Shown: positions 1-8,155, counted from the stretch's first letter. The stretch is DNA of 31,212 nucleotides from an uncultured Blautia sp. (GCA_900539525.1 UQCM01000034.1:1-31212); one strand, 5' to 3'. Numbers and translations are program-made. Notes: a model not told the origin generated them from the sequence alone.

Positions 1-15
1 CATTTTTCGAAGAAA

Positions 16-93
16 AATGAGCGGATTGCGAATGTTTACGTCGATTTTGAGAGTGTGAAGCACGGAAAAATCGACGTAAGGCTCATTTGTCGG
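16..93 (+). repeat. Palindromic intergenic element upstream of nan operon (copy 1)
   Basis: Nested inverted repeats lie just upstream of the first gene. The outer arms AATGAGC (16-22) and GCTCATT (81-87) enclose a 13-bp perfect stem (36-48 with 67-79, TTACGTCGATTTT and its complement). The right end, CGTAAGGCTCATTTGTCGG (75-93), recurs exactly at 23706-23724 in a second element of the same design. Positions 21-35 also match, in reverse, the start of the 52-bp repeat found at 16489 and 17407. It may act as a terminator of an upstream gene or as a small mobile palindrome. No sigma-A promoter for the nan operon is evident in bases 1-123. Confidence 0.6.
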
Positions 94-123
94 GCAAATC
101 AAAAAAATGAAGGAGGACAAAAA

Positions 124-1488
124 ATGAACAGAAAAATTCTAACAGCCCTCATGACAGGTGCGATGGCGCTCTCGCTCGCAGCATGCGGAGGTACTACCGG
201 CAAAAAAGGCACTACGGCAGAACCGGCAGTGGATACAGAAACAGGAATCATGGAGACGGACGCTGTTTCCGGAAATGAAGTTACGGAGATTACATGGTGG
301 GCGTTTCCGACTTATACACAGGAAAAAGCAGAGGATGCCATTGGAACCTGGGAACAGAAGATCATTGATGCATTTGAGGAGAAAAACCCGGACGTTTCTG
401 TAAAACTGGAAACCATCGATTTCAGTTCAGGTCCGGAGAAGATCACAACAGCAATTGAAGCCGGAACAATGGCGGATGTTCTCTTTGATGCTCCGGGACG
501 TATCATTACATATGGTAAAGCAGGGAAGCTTGCGGATTTAAGTGATATGTTTACGGAGGAATTTATAAAGGATGTAAACAATGATGCACTCCTGCAGGCA
601 TGTAAAGCAGGAGATACGCCTTACATGTATCCCATCAGTTCAGCACCCTTCTACATGGCACTGAATAAGGAGATGGTAGAGGATGCAGGTGTGGCAGATC
701 TGGTGAAGGAAGGATGGACCACTGACGATTTCCTTACTGTGTTAAGAGCACTGAAGGACAAAGGCTACAATCCGGGCTCCTTCTTCTGCAACGGACAGGG
801 CGGTGACCAGGGACCGAGAGCCTTTTTTGCAAATCTGTACAGCTCATCGATCACGGATGAAGACGTTACCAGATATACGACAGATGATGAGAATTCTGTA
901 AAAGCCATGGAGCTCATCAAAACGATGATCGATGAGGGGCTGATGATGAACGGTTCACAGTTTGACGGCTCTGCGGATATTCAGAATTTTGCCAATGGCC
1001 AGACATCCTTTACGATTCTGTGGTCACCGGCTCAGCCGGGAACACAGGCGGCATTGCTTGCAGAAAGCGGTGTGCAGTATCTTGAGGTTCCATATCCGTC
1101 TGATGACGGTGTTCCGGCACTGGAGTATCTGGTAAATGGATTCTGCGTATTTGATAATGGCGATGAGGCAAAGATCGAAGCATCGAAACGTTTTATCCAG
1201 TTTATGTGTGATGACAAGAAATGGGGACCACTGGATGTTGTAAGAACAGGTGCATTCCCGGTGCGCAGTTCCTTTGGCGTTCTGTACAATGAGGACAGAA
1301 TGAAGAATCTGATCACGTGGACGAAATATTATTCTCCGTATTACAATACCATCGATGGTTTTGCCGAGATGAGGACGTTCTGGTTCCCGATGTGCCAGTC
1401 TGTTTCAAATGGTGAGACAGAAGCGAAGGCAGCGCTGGAAACCTTCACAGCACAGGCAAATGAGACAATTAGCAAAGCAGCAAAATAA
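124..1488 (+). CDS. Sialic-acid ABC transporter substrate-binding lipoprotein
   Basis: This 454-residue extracellular solute-binding protein (family 1) is the first gene of the nan operon. The start at 124 follows GGAGGACAAAAA, and the peptide opens with a lipoprotein signal ending in the lipobox LAAC, with Cys21 as the likely lipidated residue. The body has the usual family-1 features, such as ITWWAFPTYTQEKAED near the mature N-terminus and the long alpha/beta bilobed fold. Two permease genes and nanE-nanA-nanK follow, so the ligand is inferred to be N-acetylneuraminate or a derivative such as 2,7-anhydro-Neu5Ac; context, not a binding motif, supports that. Two hairpins separate it from the permeases, consistent with higher expression of the binding protein. 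A longer in-frame start at 55 has no ribosome site. Confidence 0.88.
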   Translation: MNRKILTALMTGAMALSLAACGGTTGKKGTTAEPAVDTETGIMETDAVSGNEVTEITWWAFPTYTQEKAEDAIGTWEQKIIDAFEEKNPDVSVKLETIDFSSGPEKITTAIEAGTMADVLFDAPGRIITYGKAGKLADLSDMFTEEFIKDVNNDALLQACKAGDTPYMYPISSAPFYMALNKEMVEDAGVADLVKEGWTTDDFLTVLRALKDKGYNPGSFFCNGQGGDQGPRAFFANLYSSSITDEDVTRYTTDDENSVKAMELIKTMIDEGLMMNGSQFDGSADIQNFANGQTSFTILWSPAQPGTQAALLAESGVQYLEVPYPSDDGVPALEYLVNGFCVFDNGDEAKIEASKRFIQFMCDDKKWGPLDVVRTGAFPVRSSFGVLYNEDRMKNLITWTKYYSPYYNTIDGFAEMRTFWFPMCQSVSNGETEAKAALETFTAQANETISKAAK

Positions 1489-1511
1489 AAGAGAAATTCT
1501 TATTCCGGATT

Positions 1512-1540
1512 CTCCCTGCATACGACTCGTGTGCAGGGAG
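1512..1540 (+). promoter_or_regulatory. Hairpin between binding-protein and permease genes
   Basis: A 9-bp perfect stem (CTCCCTGCA at 1512-1520, TGCAGGGAG at 1532-1540) begins 24 bases after the stop codon. No U-run follows, so it is more likely an mRNA 3'-end stabiliser or leaky terminator than a full terminator. Such a hairpin after a binding-protein gene typically keeps that mRNA segment more abundant than the permease part. Confidence 0.5.
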
Positions 1541-1576
1541 TTTGACAGAAGAAATCTCTTATCACAGTCATGCAGG

Positions 1577-1616
1577 CATGGTGTTGGGGTCAAATACTTT
1601 TGCCCCCAACATCATG
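1577..1616 (+). repeat. TTGGGGTCAAATAC palindrome, copy 1
   Basis: The near-perfect palindrome CATGgTGTTGGGGtCAAA...TTTTGcCCCCAACATcATG has its centre near 1596. Related sequences occur at 16411-16446 and 31121-31150. Here it sits between the first and second genes of the nan operon and may add a second stem to the intergenic processing or attenuation region. Confidence 0.6.
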
Positions 1617-1652
1617 ATTATTCAGAACAGTAGATAGTAGTGGAGGAAAACT

Positions 1653-2543
1653 ATGCAGAGAGTAAATAAAATCAGGATGCGGGAGACTTTCGTTTCCTAC
1701 TGTTTTCTAGCACCGGTTCTGGTCTTTTTTATCACATTTGTACTGGTTCCGATGTTCATGGGATTTGTCACCAGTTTCTTTCATTATACGATGACAGATT
1801 TTACGTTTATCGGATTAAAAAATTATGCACGTATGTTTACAGACCCGGTTTTTTTGAAATCCCTTAGAAACACGTTGATCATTGTGGTAGGTTCTGTGCC
1901 GGTTGTCGTTGTGTTTGCTCTGTTTGTAGCATCCCAGACTTATGAGAAAAATGTATTTACCCGGTCATTTTTCCGGTGCGTATTTTTCCTGCCTGTGGTA
2001 ACAGGTACGGTAGCCGTCACCGTTGTATGGAAGTGGATTTATGATCCGCTTTCCGGCATCATGAATTTCCTGCTGAAATCGACCCATGTCATTGATCAGA
2101 ACATCAGCTGGCTGGGCGACAGGCGGTATGCACTGGCTGCGATTATTATCATACTTCTGACTACGGCCGTGGGACAGCCCATCATCCTGTATATTGCCGC
2201 TCTTGGAAATATCGATAAATCACTTATGGAAGCGGCAAGAGTGGATGGTGCAAATGAGTTCCAGGTATTCTGGAAGATCAAGTGGCCCGGACTGCTTCCT
2301 ACCACGCTGTATATCGTGGTGATCACTACGATCAATTCCTTCCAGTGTTTTTCTCTGATTCAGCTTCTGACATCGGGCGGACCCAACTATTCTACGACAA
2401 CGATCATGTACTATCTGTATGAGAGGGCATTCAAGCTTTCCGAATATGGATATGCAAATACCATGGGTGTATTTCTGGCGGTAATGATCGGATTGATCAG
2501 CTTTGCACAGTTTAAACTGCTGGGCAGCGATGTGGAATATTAG
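1653..2543 (+). CDS. ABC transporter permease, sugar type (sialic-acid uptake)
   Basis: This 296-residue inner-membrane permease is of the MalF/UgpA (binding-protein-dependent) type. The start follows TGGAGG at 1641-1646. The first membrane segment is the hydrophobic stretch beginning SYCFLAPVLVFFITFVLVP, and about six segments can be traced. The cytoplasmic EAA loop, which docks the ATPase, is visible as EAARVDGANEFQVFWKIKWP around residues 190-210. It pairs with the next gene to form the channel. No ATPase is encoded nearby, so a shared MsmK-type ATPase elsewhere in the genome is likely, as known for many Firmicute sugar importers. Confidence 0.9.
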   Translation: MQRVNKIRMRETFVSYCFLAPVLVFFITFVLVPMFMGFVTSFFHYTMTDFTFIGLKNYARMFTDPVFLKSLRNTLIIVVGSVPVVVVFALFVASQTYEKNVFTRSFFRCVFFLPVVTGTVAVTVVWKWIYDPLSGIMNFLLKSTHVIDQNISWLGDRRYALAAIIIILLTTAVGQPIILYIAALGNIDKSLMEAARVDGANEFQVFWKIKWPGLLPTTLYIVVITTINSFQCFSLIQLLTSGGPNYSTTTIMYYLYERAFKLSEYGYANTMGVFLAVMIGLISFAQFKLLGSDVEY

Positions 2544-2558
2544 AAGGAGGGGATACCT

Positions 2559-3389
2559 ATGGAAAAGAAAAAAGTGACACCGTTTCATATTCTTACGATT
2601 ATTATCTTAAGCCTTCTGACGATTGTTTTCGTCTTTCCGTTTTACTGGATTATGACGGGAGCATTTAAATCCATGGGAGCTGCCATCAAAATACCGCCTC
2701 AGTGGTGGCCTGCAGATCCCACACTGGAAAATTTCCGGAAGCTTCTGATTCAGAATCCGGCAGGACAATGGCTGATCAACAGTATTCTGATCGCAGGGAT
2801 CACGATGCTTCTTGTCTGCGGAACATCTGCACTGGCAGGCTATGTGCTTGCAAAGAAGCGTTTTTACGGACAGAAGATTTTGTTCACGGTCTTTATTGCA
2901 GCTATGGCACTGCCAAAGCAGGTGGTGCTTGTTCCGCTGGTTCGGATCATCAGCTGGATGGGGATTCACGATACCCTCTGGGCTGTCATTCTGCCACTGA
3001 TCGGATGGCCGTTCGGTGTGTTCCTGATGAAGCAGTTCAGCGAAAATATTCCCACAGAACTTCTGGAGTCAGCGAAAATTGACGGCTGCAGTGAATTGCG
3101 GACATTTACGAATATCGCGTTTCCAATCGTAAAGCCCGGCTTCGCGGCGCTGGCGATCTTTACATTCATCAATACCTGGAATGATTACTTTATGCAGCTG
3201 GTTATGCTCTCTTCCAGAAATAAGCTGACGATTTCTCTGGGTGTGGCAACGCTTCAGGCGGAGATGGCAACGAATTACGGTCTGATCATGGCAGGTGCGG
3301 CGCTGGCGGCAGTACCGATCGTAACGGTCTTTCTTCTGTTCCAGAAATATTTTACGCAGGGAATTACGATGGGGGCTGTAAAGGGATAG
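2559..3389 (+). CDS. ABC transporter permease, MalG-like (sialic-acid uptake)
   Basis: This 276-residue carbohydrate permease is the second membrane subunit of the importer. It begins 15 bases after the previous stop codon with the ribosome site AAGGAGGGG. The first membrane segment covers about residues 10-30 and is followed by FPFYWIMTGAFKS, typical of the MalG group. The EAA loop appears as ESAKIDGCSELRTFTNIAFP near residues 170-190. The C-terminus FLLFQKYFTQGITMGAVKG is the usual ending of this family. The tight spacing supports co-transcription and heterodimerisation with the upstream permease. Confidence 0.92.
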   Translation: MEKKKVTPFHILTIIILSLLTIVFVFPFYWIMTGAFKSMGAAIKIPPQWWPADPTLENFRKLLIQNPAGQWLINSILIAGITMLLVCGTSALAGYVLAKKRFYGQKILFTVFIAAMALPKQVVLVPLVRIISWMGIHDTLWAVILPLIGWPFGVFLMKQFSENIPTELLESAKIDGCSELRTFTNIAFPIVKPGFAALAIFTFINTWNDYFMQLVMLSSRNKLTISLGVATLQAEMATNYGLIMAGAALAAVPIVTVFLLFQKYFTQGITMGAVKG

Positions 3390-3451
3390 TGCCGGCAGAG
3401 GACTGACAGGAACAGTTAACGGAAAACACATGAGCAAGGGAGAAGTTTATC

Positions 3452-4138
3452 ATGAATGAAAATATTGAGTCATTAAGGGGAAAGCTGATCGTATCCTGCC
3501 AGGCGCTGCCCCATGAGCCGCTGCATTCTTCATTTATCATGGGAAGGATGGCACTGGCGGCAAAGGAAGGAGGCGCCAGGGGAATACGCGCCAATACCAG
3601 AGAGGACATCCGGGAGATCCAGGCACAGACTTCACTTCCGGTCATTGGAATCGTGAAAAGAGATTATGAGGGCAGTGGTGTGTATATTACGCCGACGATG
3701 CGGGAGATCGAAGAACTGATGGAAGTCAGACCGGAGATCATTGCGCTGGATGCAACAGGAGCGGTAAGACCGGACGGCATCACACTGGATGCTTTCTATT
3801 CTGAGATAAAGGAAAAATATCCGGATCAGCTGCTGATGGCTGACTGCTCTACGGTGGAGGAAGCCCTTCATGCCGATGAGCTGGGATTTGATTTTATCGG
3901 CACGACGATGGTGGGCTATACACAGCAGAGTGCGAACCTGAAGATCGAAGAGAATGATTTTGAGATCATCAGGGAAATCCTGAAATACGCCGGACATCCG
4001 GTGATCGCAGAAGGAAATATTAATACACCGGAGAAAGTAAAAAGAGTGATTGCTCTTGGGTGCTTCAGTGTGGTGGTAGGTTCCATTATTACAAGACCTC
4101 AGCTGATCACCAGGGCATTTTCAGAGGTATTGGAATGA
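3452..4138 (+). CDS. nanE: N-acetylmannosamine-6-phosphate 2-epimerase
   Basis: This 228-residue TIM-barrel enzyme converts ManNAc-6-P to GlcNAc-6-P, the last dedicated step of sialic-acid breakdown. Family hallmarks are near-complete: GKLIVSCQALPHEPLH at the N-terminus, AAKEGGARGIRAN, LPVIGIVKRDY, and the C-terminal phosphate-binding part IAEGNINTPEK followed by VVVGSIITRP. Length matches the family. Its ribosome site is AGGGAGAAG just before 3452. It lies between the transporter genes and the lyase gene, so in this operon the epimerase precedes nanA. Reading order is transport, NanE, NanA, NanK. Confidence 0.95.
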   Translation: MNENIESLRGKLIVSCQALPHEPLHSSFIMGRMALAAKEGGARGIRANTREDIREIQAQTSLPVIGIVKRDYEGSGVYITPTMREIEELMEVRPEIIALDATGAVRPDGITLDAFYSEIKEKYPDQLLMADCSTVEEALHADELGFDFIGTTMVGYTQQSANLKIEENDFEIIREILKYAGHPVIAEGNINTPEKVKRVIALGCFSVVVGSIITRPQLITRAFSEVLE

Positions 4139-4160
4139 ATTTATGGAAAGGAGTGGAAGC

Positions 4161-5090
4161 TTGAGAGATTTAGAAAAATACAGAGGTGTGATTCCGGCAT
4201 TTTATGCATGCTATGATGCATATGGTGAAATCAGTCCGGAAAGAGTCAGAGCTCTGACAGAGTATCATATCCGAAAAGGGGTAAAGGGCGTATATGTGAA
4301 TGGCTCCTCCGGAGAATGTATCTATCTGAGTGTGGAGGAACGGAAGCTGGTTCTGGAACATGTGATGGAGGCTGCGCAGGGAAGACTTACCGTGATCGCG
4401 CATGTAGCCTGCAACAATACAAAGGACAGTGTAAAGCTGGCAGCCCATGCCGAAAGTCTGGGAGTGGATGCGATCGCAGCGATTCCGCCGATCTATTTCC
4501 ATCTGCCCGGGTATTCCGTGGAGGCATACTGGAATGCCATGAGCATGGCGGCACCGGACACGGATTTCATCATCTACAATATTCCTCAGCTGGCAGGGGT
4601 AACACTGACACCGGAGCTGTTCGCCAGAATGCGAAAGAATCCCCGTGTGATCGGTGTGAAGAATTCATCCATGCCGGCACAGGATATTCAGGTATTTAAA
4701 GCAGCGGCGGGAGAGGATTCGGTGATCTTCAATGGACCGGATGAACAGTTTATCAGCGGAAGAGTCATCGGAGCAGATGGAGGAATCGGCGGAACCTACG
4801 GGGTAATGCCGGAACTGTTCCTGAAAATGGATGAACTTGTCAGAAGAGGAAAGGTGGACGAGGCGCGGAAGGTACAGTATGCAGTAAATGAGATTATTTA
4901 TAAGATGTGTTCCTGTCACGGCAACCTGTATGCATGTATCAAGGAGATCCTGCGTATCAATGAGAATCTGGATATCGGCAGTGTGCGCCTCCCGTTGACT
5001 CCGCTTGACGAGGAGGATCTGCCGGCTGCGAGGGAGGCCGCTAAGATGATCCGGGAAGCGGTTAAGAAATTCGTACAGCAGGTGGACTGA
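4161..5090 (+). CDS. nanA: N-acetylneuraminate lyase
   Basis: This class I aldolase of the DapA/NanA family splits Neu5Ac into ManNAc and pyruvate. From the TTG start at 4161 it is 309 residues. That start is chosen because AAAGGAG sits nine bases upstream, whereas the in-frame ATG at 4143 has no ribosome site. Catalytic features are Lys167 (Schiff base, in VIGVKNSS), Tyr139 (FIIYNIPQ) and the carboxylate loop GSSGE at 48-52. These lie within about two positions of the E. coli NanA residues. The GSSGE loop differs by one residue from the more usual GSTGE. Position between nanE and nanK confirms its pathway role. Confidence 0.94.
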   Translation: MRDLEKYRGVIPAFYACYDAYGEISPERVRALTEYHIRKGVKGVYVNGSSGECIYLSVEERKLVLEHVMEAAQGRLTVIAHVACNNTKDSVKLAAHAESLGVDAIAAIPPIYFHLPGYSVEAYWNAMSMAAPDTDFIIYNIPQLAGVTLTPELFARMRKNPRVIGVKNSSMPAQDIQVFKAAAGEDSVIFNGPDEQFISGRVIGADGGIGGTYGVMPELFLKMDELVRRGKVDEARKVQYAVNEIIYKMCSCHGNLYACIKEILRINENLDIGSVRLPLTPLDEEDLPAAREAAKMIREAVKKFVQQVD

Positions 5091-5147
5091 CGAAACGGCA
5101 GAACTGTTTACAGTTTTGAATGGTTATTGCATAAACGGGTATGGATA

Positions 5148-6035
5148 ATGAAAAATTATGTGAGTATTGACATTGGCGGAACAGCAATCAAGTATGGGCT
5201 GATCAATGAAAACGGAACGATACTGGAACGCCGGGAGATGGATACGGAAGCCAGGAAAGGCGGCAGGGCGATCCTGAATAAGGCGGTCGGTATTGTAAAC
5301 GCATATGTGCGGGAGGGACAGATCAGCGGGATCTGTATTTCTACAGCCGGGATGGTGGATGTGGAAGAAGGAAAAATTTTTTATGCGGGTCCCCAGATTC
5401 CGGACTATGCAGGCATATGCTTTAAGGATGTGATGGAAGATACCTTTCATATTCCCTGTGAGGCAGAAAATGATGTCAACTGTGCAGGGCTGGCAGAGAG
5501 TGTATCCGGTGCTGCAAAAGGCAGCAGCAGTTCTCTGACACTGACGGTGGGAACGGGGATCGGAGGATGTGCCGTCATCAACGGGCAGGTTTATCGCGGG
5601 TTCGGAGGCAGTGCCTGTGAGGTGGGCTATATGCATATGAACGGCAGCAGCTTTCAGGCACTGGGAGCGACCAGCAGTCTGACCAGAAGAACAGCAGAGA
5701 GAAAGGGCGATCCTGTCAGCGCCTGGAATGGACGGCGGGTCTTTGAAGAAGCGAAACGGGGAGATTCTATCTGCAATCAGACGATTCAGGAGATGGTGGA
5801 TGCACTTGGAATGGGAATTGCTAATATCTGCTATGTGCTGAATCCGGAAGTGGTGGTTTTAGGAGGAGGTGTGATGGCACAGGAGAATTTTCTGCGGGAG
5901 AAGATACAGAAGGCTGTCCGCAGATATCTTGTTCCGGGGATAGAAGAAAAGACCAGGATCGCGTTTGCTCAGCATCGCAATGATGCGGGGATGCTGGGGG
6001 CGTATTATCATTTCAGGGGGAGGCATCAGGAGTAG
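5148..6035 (+). CDS. nanK: ROK-family N-acetylmannosamine kinase
   Basis: This 295-residue ROK sugar kinase phosphorylates ManNAc, the step between NanA and NanE. The ATP/phosphate loop SIDIGGTAIKYG is at the N-terminus, the catalytic region AENDVNCAGLAE lies near residue 105, and the ROK signature follows as VGTGIGGCAVINGQVYRG. The CxCGx4C zinc-binding motif that most ROK kinases carry is missing: the segment reads EVGYMHMNGSSFQALGATSS. The ATG at 5148 is preferred over a TTG at 5127, although its ribosome site is weak. It is the last gene of the operon. Substrate is inferred from context; a glucokinase-like activity cannot be excluded. Confidence 0.88.
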   Translation: MKNYVSIDIGGTAIKYGLINENGTILERREMDTEARKGGRAILNKAVGIVNAYVREGQISGICISTAGMVDVEEGKIFYAGPQIPDYAGICFKDVMEDTFHIPCEAENDVNCAGLAESVSGAAKGSSSSLTLTVGTGIGGCAVINGQVYRGFGGSACEVGYMHMNGSSFQALGATSSLTRRTAERKGDPVSAWNGRRVFEEAKRGDSICNQTIQEMVDALGMGIANICYVLNPEVVVLGGGVMAQENFLREKIQKAVRRYLVPGIEEKTRIAFAQHRNDAGMLGAYYHFRGRHQE

Positions 6036-6055
6036 TTTTGGGGTTTACGCAGGAC

Positions 6056-6330
6056 GCAGGCAAGGAAGCTTCTGTTACACGCAAACCGGGGGCAACGCTG
6101 CGGTGAACTAACTTCCATAGGAAAAACTCACTTTGCGAGTTTTTCCTATTGTCGCGGTGGTCGTCGAGTGGACATGTAAACATGTCCGTTCGACTCGTCA
6201 CTCGCGCAAACTTCGACTAAGGCGCTCAGGAAGAGCCTTCGCGCCTAAGTCTGCGTAGGAAGTGGATTTCACCTCCGCTAAAAGCGCCCCTGGAAATGGT
6301 TTGCTTTGCAACAGAAGCTTCCTTGCCTGC
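6056..6330. repeat. 275-bp structured palindromic element with three internal arms
   Basis: The ends are 21-bp perfect inverted repeats (6056-6076 with 6310-6330, containing AAGGAAGCTTCTG). Pairing continues inward: GCAAACC (6081-6087) with GGTTTGC (6298-6304), GCGG/TGAA (6100-6107) with TTCA/CCGC (6268-6278), and ACTTCC (6111-6116) with GGAAGT (6258-6263). The centre holds three hairpins: 6117-6149 (13 bp), 6153-6206 (containing GGACATGT-AA-ACATGTCC), and 6221-6245 (GGCGC/GCGCC). It starts 21 bases after nanK and has no coding frame of note. It resembles a miniature inverted-repeat element or a large structured RNA; the sequence alone does not decide. Confidence 0.7.
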
Positions 6331-6428
6331 TGTGTGTCGAAAGCAGTAGGAGGAGAGAGTGTCATAATTTGGAAAATATTATATAACAGTTGTTTTTTTG
6401 CTTGAAATTGTATAAACTGATGATGATA

Positions 6429-6481
6429 CCAGGGTAAAAAGGTCATGATTTTCTTGCTTGCATGAAAAATCATGACCCTGG
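6429..6481 (+). repeat. GGTCATGATTTT hairpin ahead of the siroheme protein gene
   Basis: A 12-bp perfect stem (GGTCATGATTTT at 6441-6452, complement at 6466-6477) encloses a loop containing TTGCTTGCATG. Alternative outer pairing CCAGGGT/ACCCTGG spans 6429-6481. The GCTTGCATG loop and the downstream GACCCGTT resemble the hairpin at 23662-23706, suggesting a common intergenic palindrome. It could also serve as leader structure for the gene at 6554. The rest of 6331-6553 shows no gene; an AT-rich stretch at 6361-6415 may hold a promoter but no good -35/-10 pair was found. Confidence 0.5.
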
Positions 6482-6553
6482 GACCCGTTAAACATGAGAA
6501 AGATATCAGCATTCATCAGCCTGAGGGCGATGAGAATATGGAGGTTACAGAAG

Positions 6554-8095
6554 ATGGAACAACTGTTGAAAGAATTTAAAGAGGATCTTGATCAGTTTCG
6601 TGATATGACAGAAAAGTTTTATGCAGGGGATGTGAGTGCGAAGGAATACAAAGGGTTTTCGGGAGGTTTTGGCAGCTATGCGCAGAAGGGCGGAAAAGCG
6701 AGCATGCTGAGACTGCGTATGCCGGGGGGACGGCTGACGAAGGAGAAACTGAAGTTTGTGGCAGATGCGATTGAGGAATATCATGTGGAGAAGGTACATT
6801 TTACCACCTGCCAGACGATTCAGTTTCATAATCTGGAGGGCAGAGCGGTATGTGAGATCATGGAAAAGGCCATGGATGTGGGAATCATCACCAGAGGAGG
6901 CGGAGGAGATTTTCCGCGGAATGTAATGGTTTCCCCTCTTTCCGGTGTGGAGAGTGGAGAGTATTTTGATGTGTTGCCGTATGCACAGGCCGTATCCGAT
7001 TATCTTCTGGGCATGATCAAGGCAGTGAAGATGCCGAGAAAGCTGAAGGTCTGTTTTTCTAATTCGCCGGCGAATGAGCCCCATGCGACCTTCCGTGATC
7101 TGGGATTTGTGGCGAAGGAGGATGGCACATTTACTGTGTACAGTGCCGGAGGTCTCGGAAACAATCCCCGTATGGGTGTGAAGGTGGCAGAGCAGGTGAA
7201 GCCCTCAGAAATCCTGTACTATGTGAAGGCGATGATTGAAACCTTCATGACCTATGGAAACTATGAGAACAGAGGAAAGGCGAGAACGCGCTATATGCAG
7301 GAAACTCTGGGGGTGGATGGATACCGGGAGGCTTATCTTGAGAAGCTGGCACAGGTCCGGAAAAATGAGAAACTGGACCTTTGTGTGGAGCCGGAGGTGC
7401 CCGTCAAGACAGGAAACGGAACGAAGGCGGAAGGAAGCCGTGTTCTTTCCCAGAAGCAGGAAGGGCTTTATACAGTCGCATGGCATCCGCTGGGAGGTAC
7501 GCCGGAAAGCGGAAAATTCGCTCAGTTATATGATGTTATCAGGGATATGGAAGCAGCAGAGCTTAGAATCGGACCGGATCAGACGGTCTACATCATAAAC
7601 CTGAATGGCGAAGAGGCGCAGAAGGTGCTGGATGCTACGGCTGACGGAGCGCAGAATCTCTTTGAGACATCGGTTTCCTGCATCGGAAGTACCATCTGCC
7701 AGATCGGACTGAGAGATTCCCAGGGAGCCCTGGCTGCGATCATAGAGGAAGTGCGGAAACACGATTTTGCAGACGGTGTGCTGCCGCGTATCCATATCTC
7801 TGGCTGTACTTCCTCCTGCGGAACCCATCAGATCGGGACACTGGGATTCCACGGCGGAGTTAAGAAGGTAAATGGCGTTGTGGAACCGGCCTTTACGTTC
7901 CATGTGAACGGCAATGACAAAGAGGGAGAGGAGTGCTTTGGCGAGCAGTGGGGGATGATGCTGCAAAAGGACATGCCGGCCTTCTTTGCAGAACTCGGAG
8001 AAGCTGTCCAGGCAGAGCATACAACCTTCGATCACTGGTTTGCGCAGAATCCAGAGAACCTCAGAAAGATAGCCGAGAAATATTTAACTTTATAA
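6554..8095 (+). CDS. Siroheme/4Fe-4S nitrite/sulfite reductase-like protein
   Basis: This 513-residue protein belongs to the ferredoxin-dependent nitrite/sulfite reductase superfamily. It has two half-domains: an N-terminal part with LRLRMPGGRLTKEKL and FTTCQTIQFHNLEG, and a C-terminal repeat beginning near residue 300. The [4Fe-4S]-siroheme signature is intact: Cys376-x5-Cys382 (CIGSTIC) and Cys418-x3-Cys422 (GCTSSCG). The start at 6554 follows TGGAGG nine bases upstream; the upstream in-frame ATG at 6494 lacks such a site. It likely reduces sulfite or nitrite in the cytoplasm using ferredoxin, but the exact substrate is unknown. No siroheme synthesis or sulfur gene adjoins it, and it appears monocistronic, ending at a strong two-way terminator. 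Confidence 0.85.
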   Translation: MEQLLKEFKEDLDQFRDMTEKFYAGDVSAKEYKGFSGGFGSYAQKGGKASMLRLRMPGGRLTKEKLKFVADAIEEYHVEKVHFTTCQTIQFHNLEGRAVCEIMEKAMDVGIITRGGGGDFPRNVMVSPLSGVESGEYFDVLPYAQAVSDYLLGMIKAVKMPRKLKVCFSNSPANEPHATFRDLGFVAKEDGTFTVYSAGGLGNNPRMGVKVAEQVKPSEILYYVKAMIETFMTYGNYENRGKARTRYMQETLGVDGYREAYLEKLAQVRKNEKLDLCVEPEVPVKTGNGTKAEGSRVLSQKQEGLYTVAWHPLGGTPESGKFAQLYDVIRDMEAAELRIGPDQTVYIINLNGEEAQKVLDATADGAQNLFETSVSCIGSTICQIGLRDSQGALAAIIEEVRKHDFADGVLPRIHISGCTSSCGTHQIGTLGFHGGVKKVNGVVEPAFTFHVNGNDKEGEECFGEQWGMMLQKDMPAFFAELGEAVQAEHTTFDHWFAQNPENLRKIAEKYLTL

Positions 8096-8117
8096 ATCTA
8101 TAGGGCGAGAGCCCTGC

Positions 8118-8155
8118 AGACCCTGCAGGTTTACCTGCCAGGGTCTTATTTTTTA
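8118..8155. terminator. Bidirectional rho-independent terminator
   Basis: The stem AGACCCTGCAGGT (8118-8130) with ACCTGCCAGGGTCT (8133-8146), one bulged base, is followed on the plus strand by TATTTTTT. It ends the siroheme protein gene and overlaps the stop codon of the opposing regulator remnant. Confidence 0.8.

Noticed and set aside
1405..1633. Small genes in the gap between binding protein and permease
   Set aside because: Open frames there cross two hairpins, have no ribosome sites and no family resemblance.
6056..6330. tRNA, riboswitch or integron attC site
   Set aside because: The fold has no anticodon arm or CCA-type end, no integrase gene is near, and the position after the last operon gene does not suit a riboswitch.
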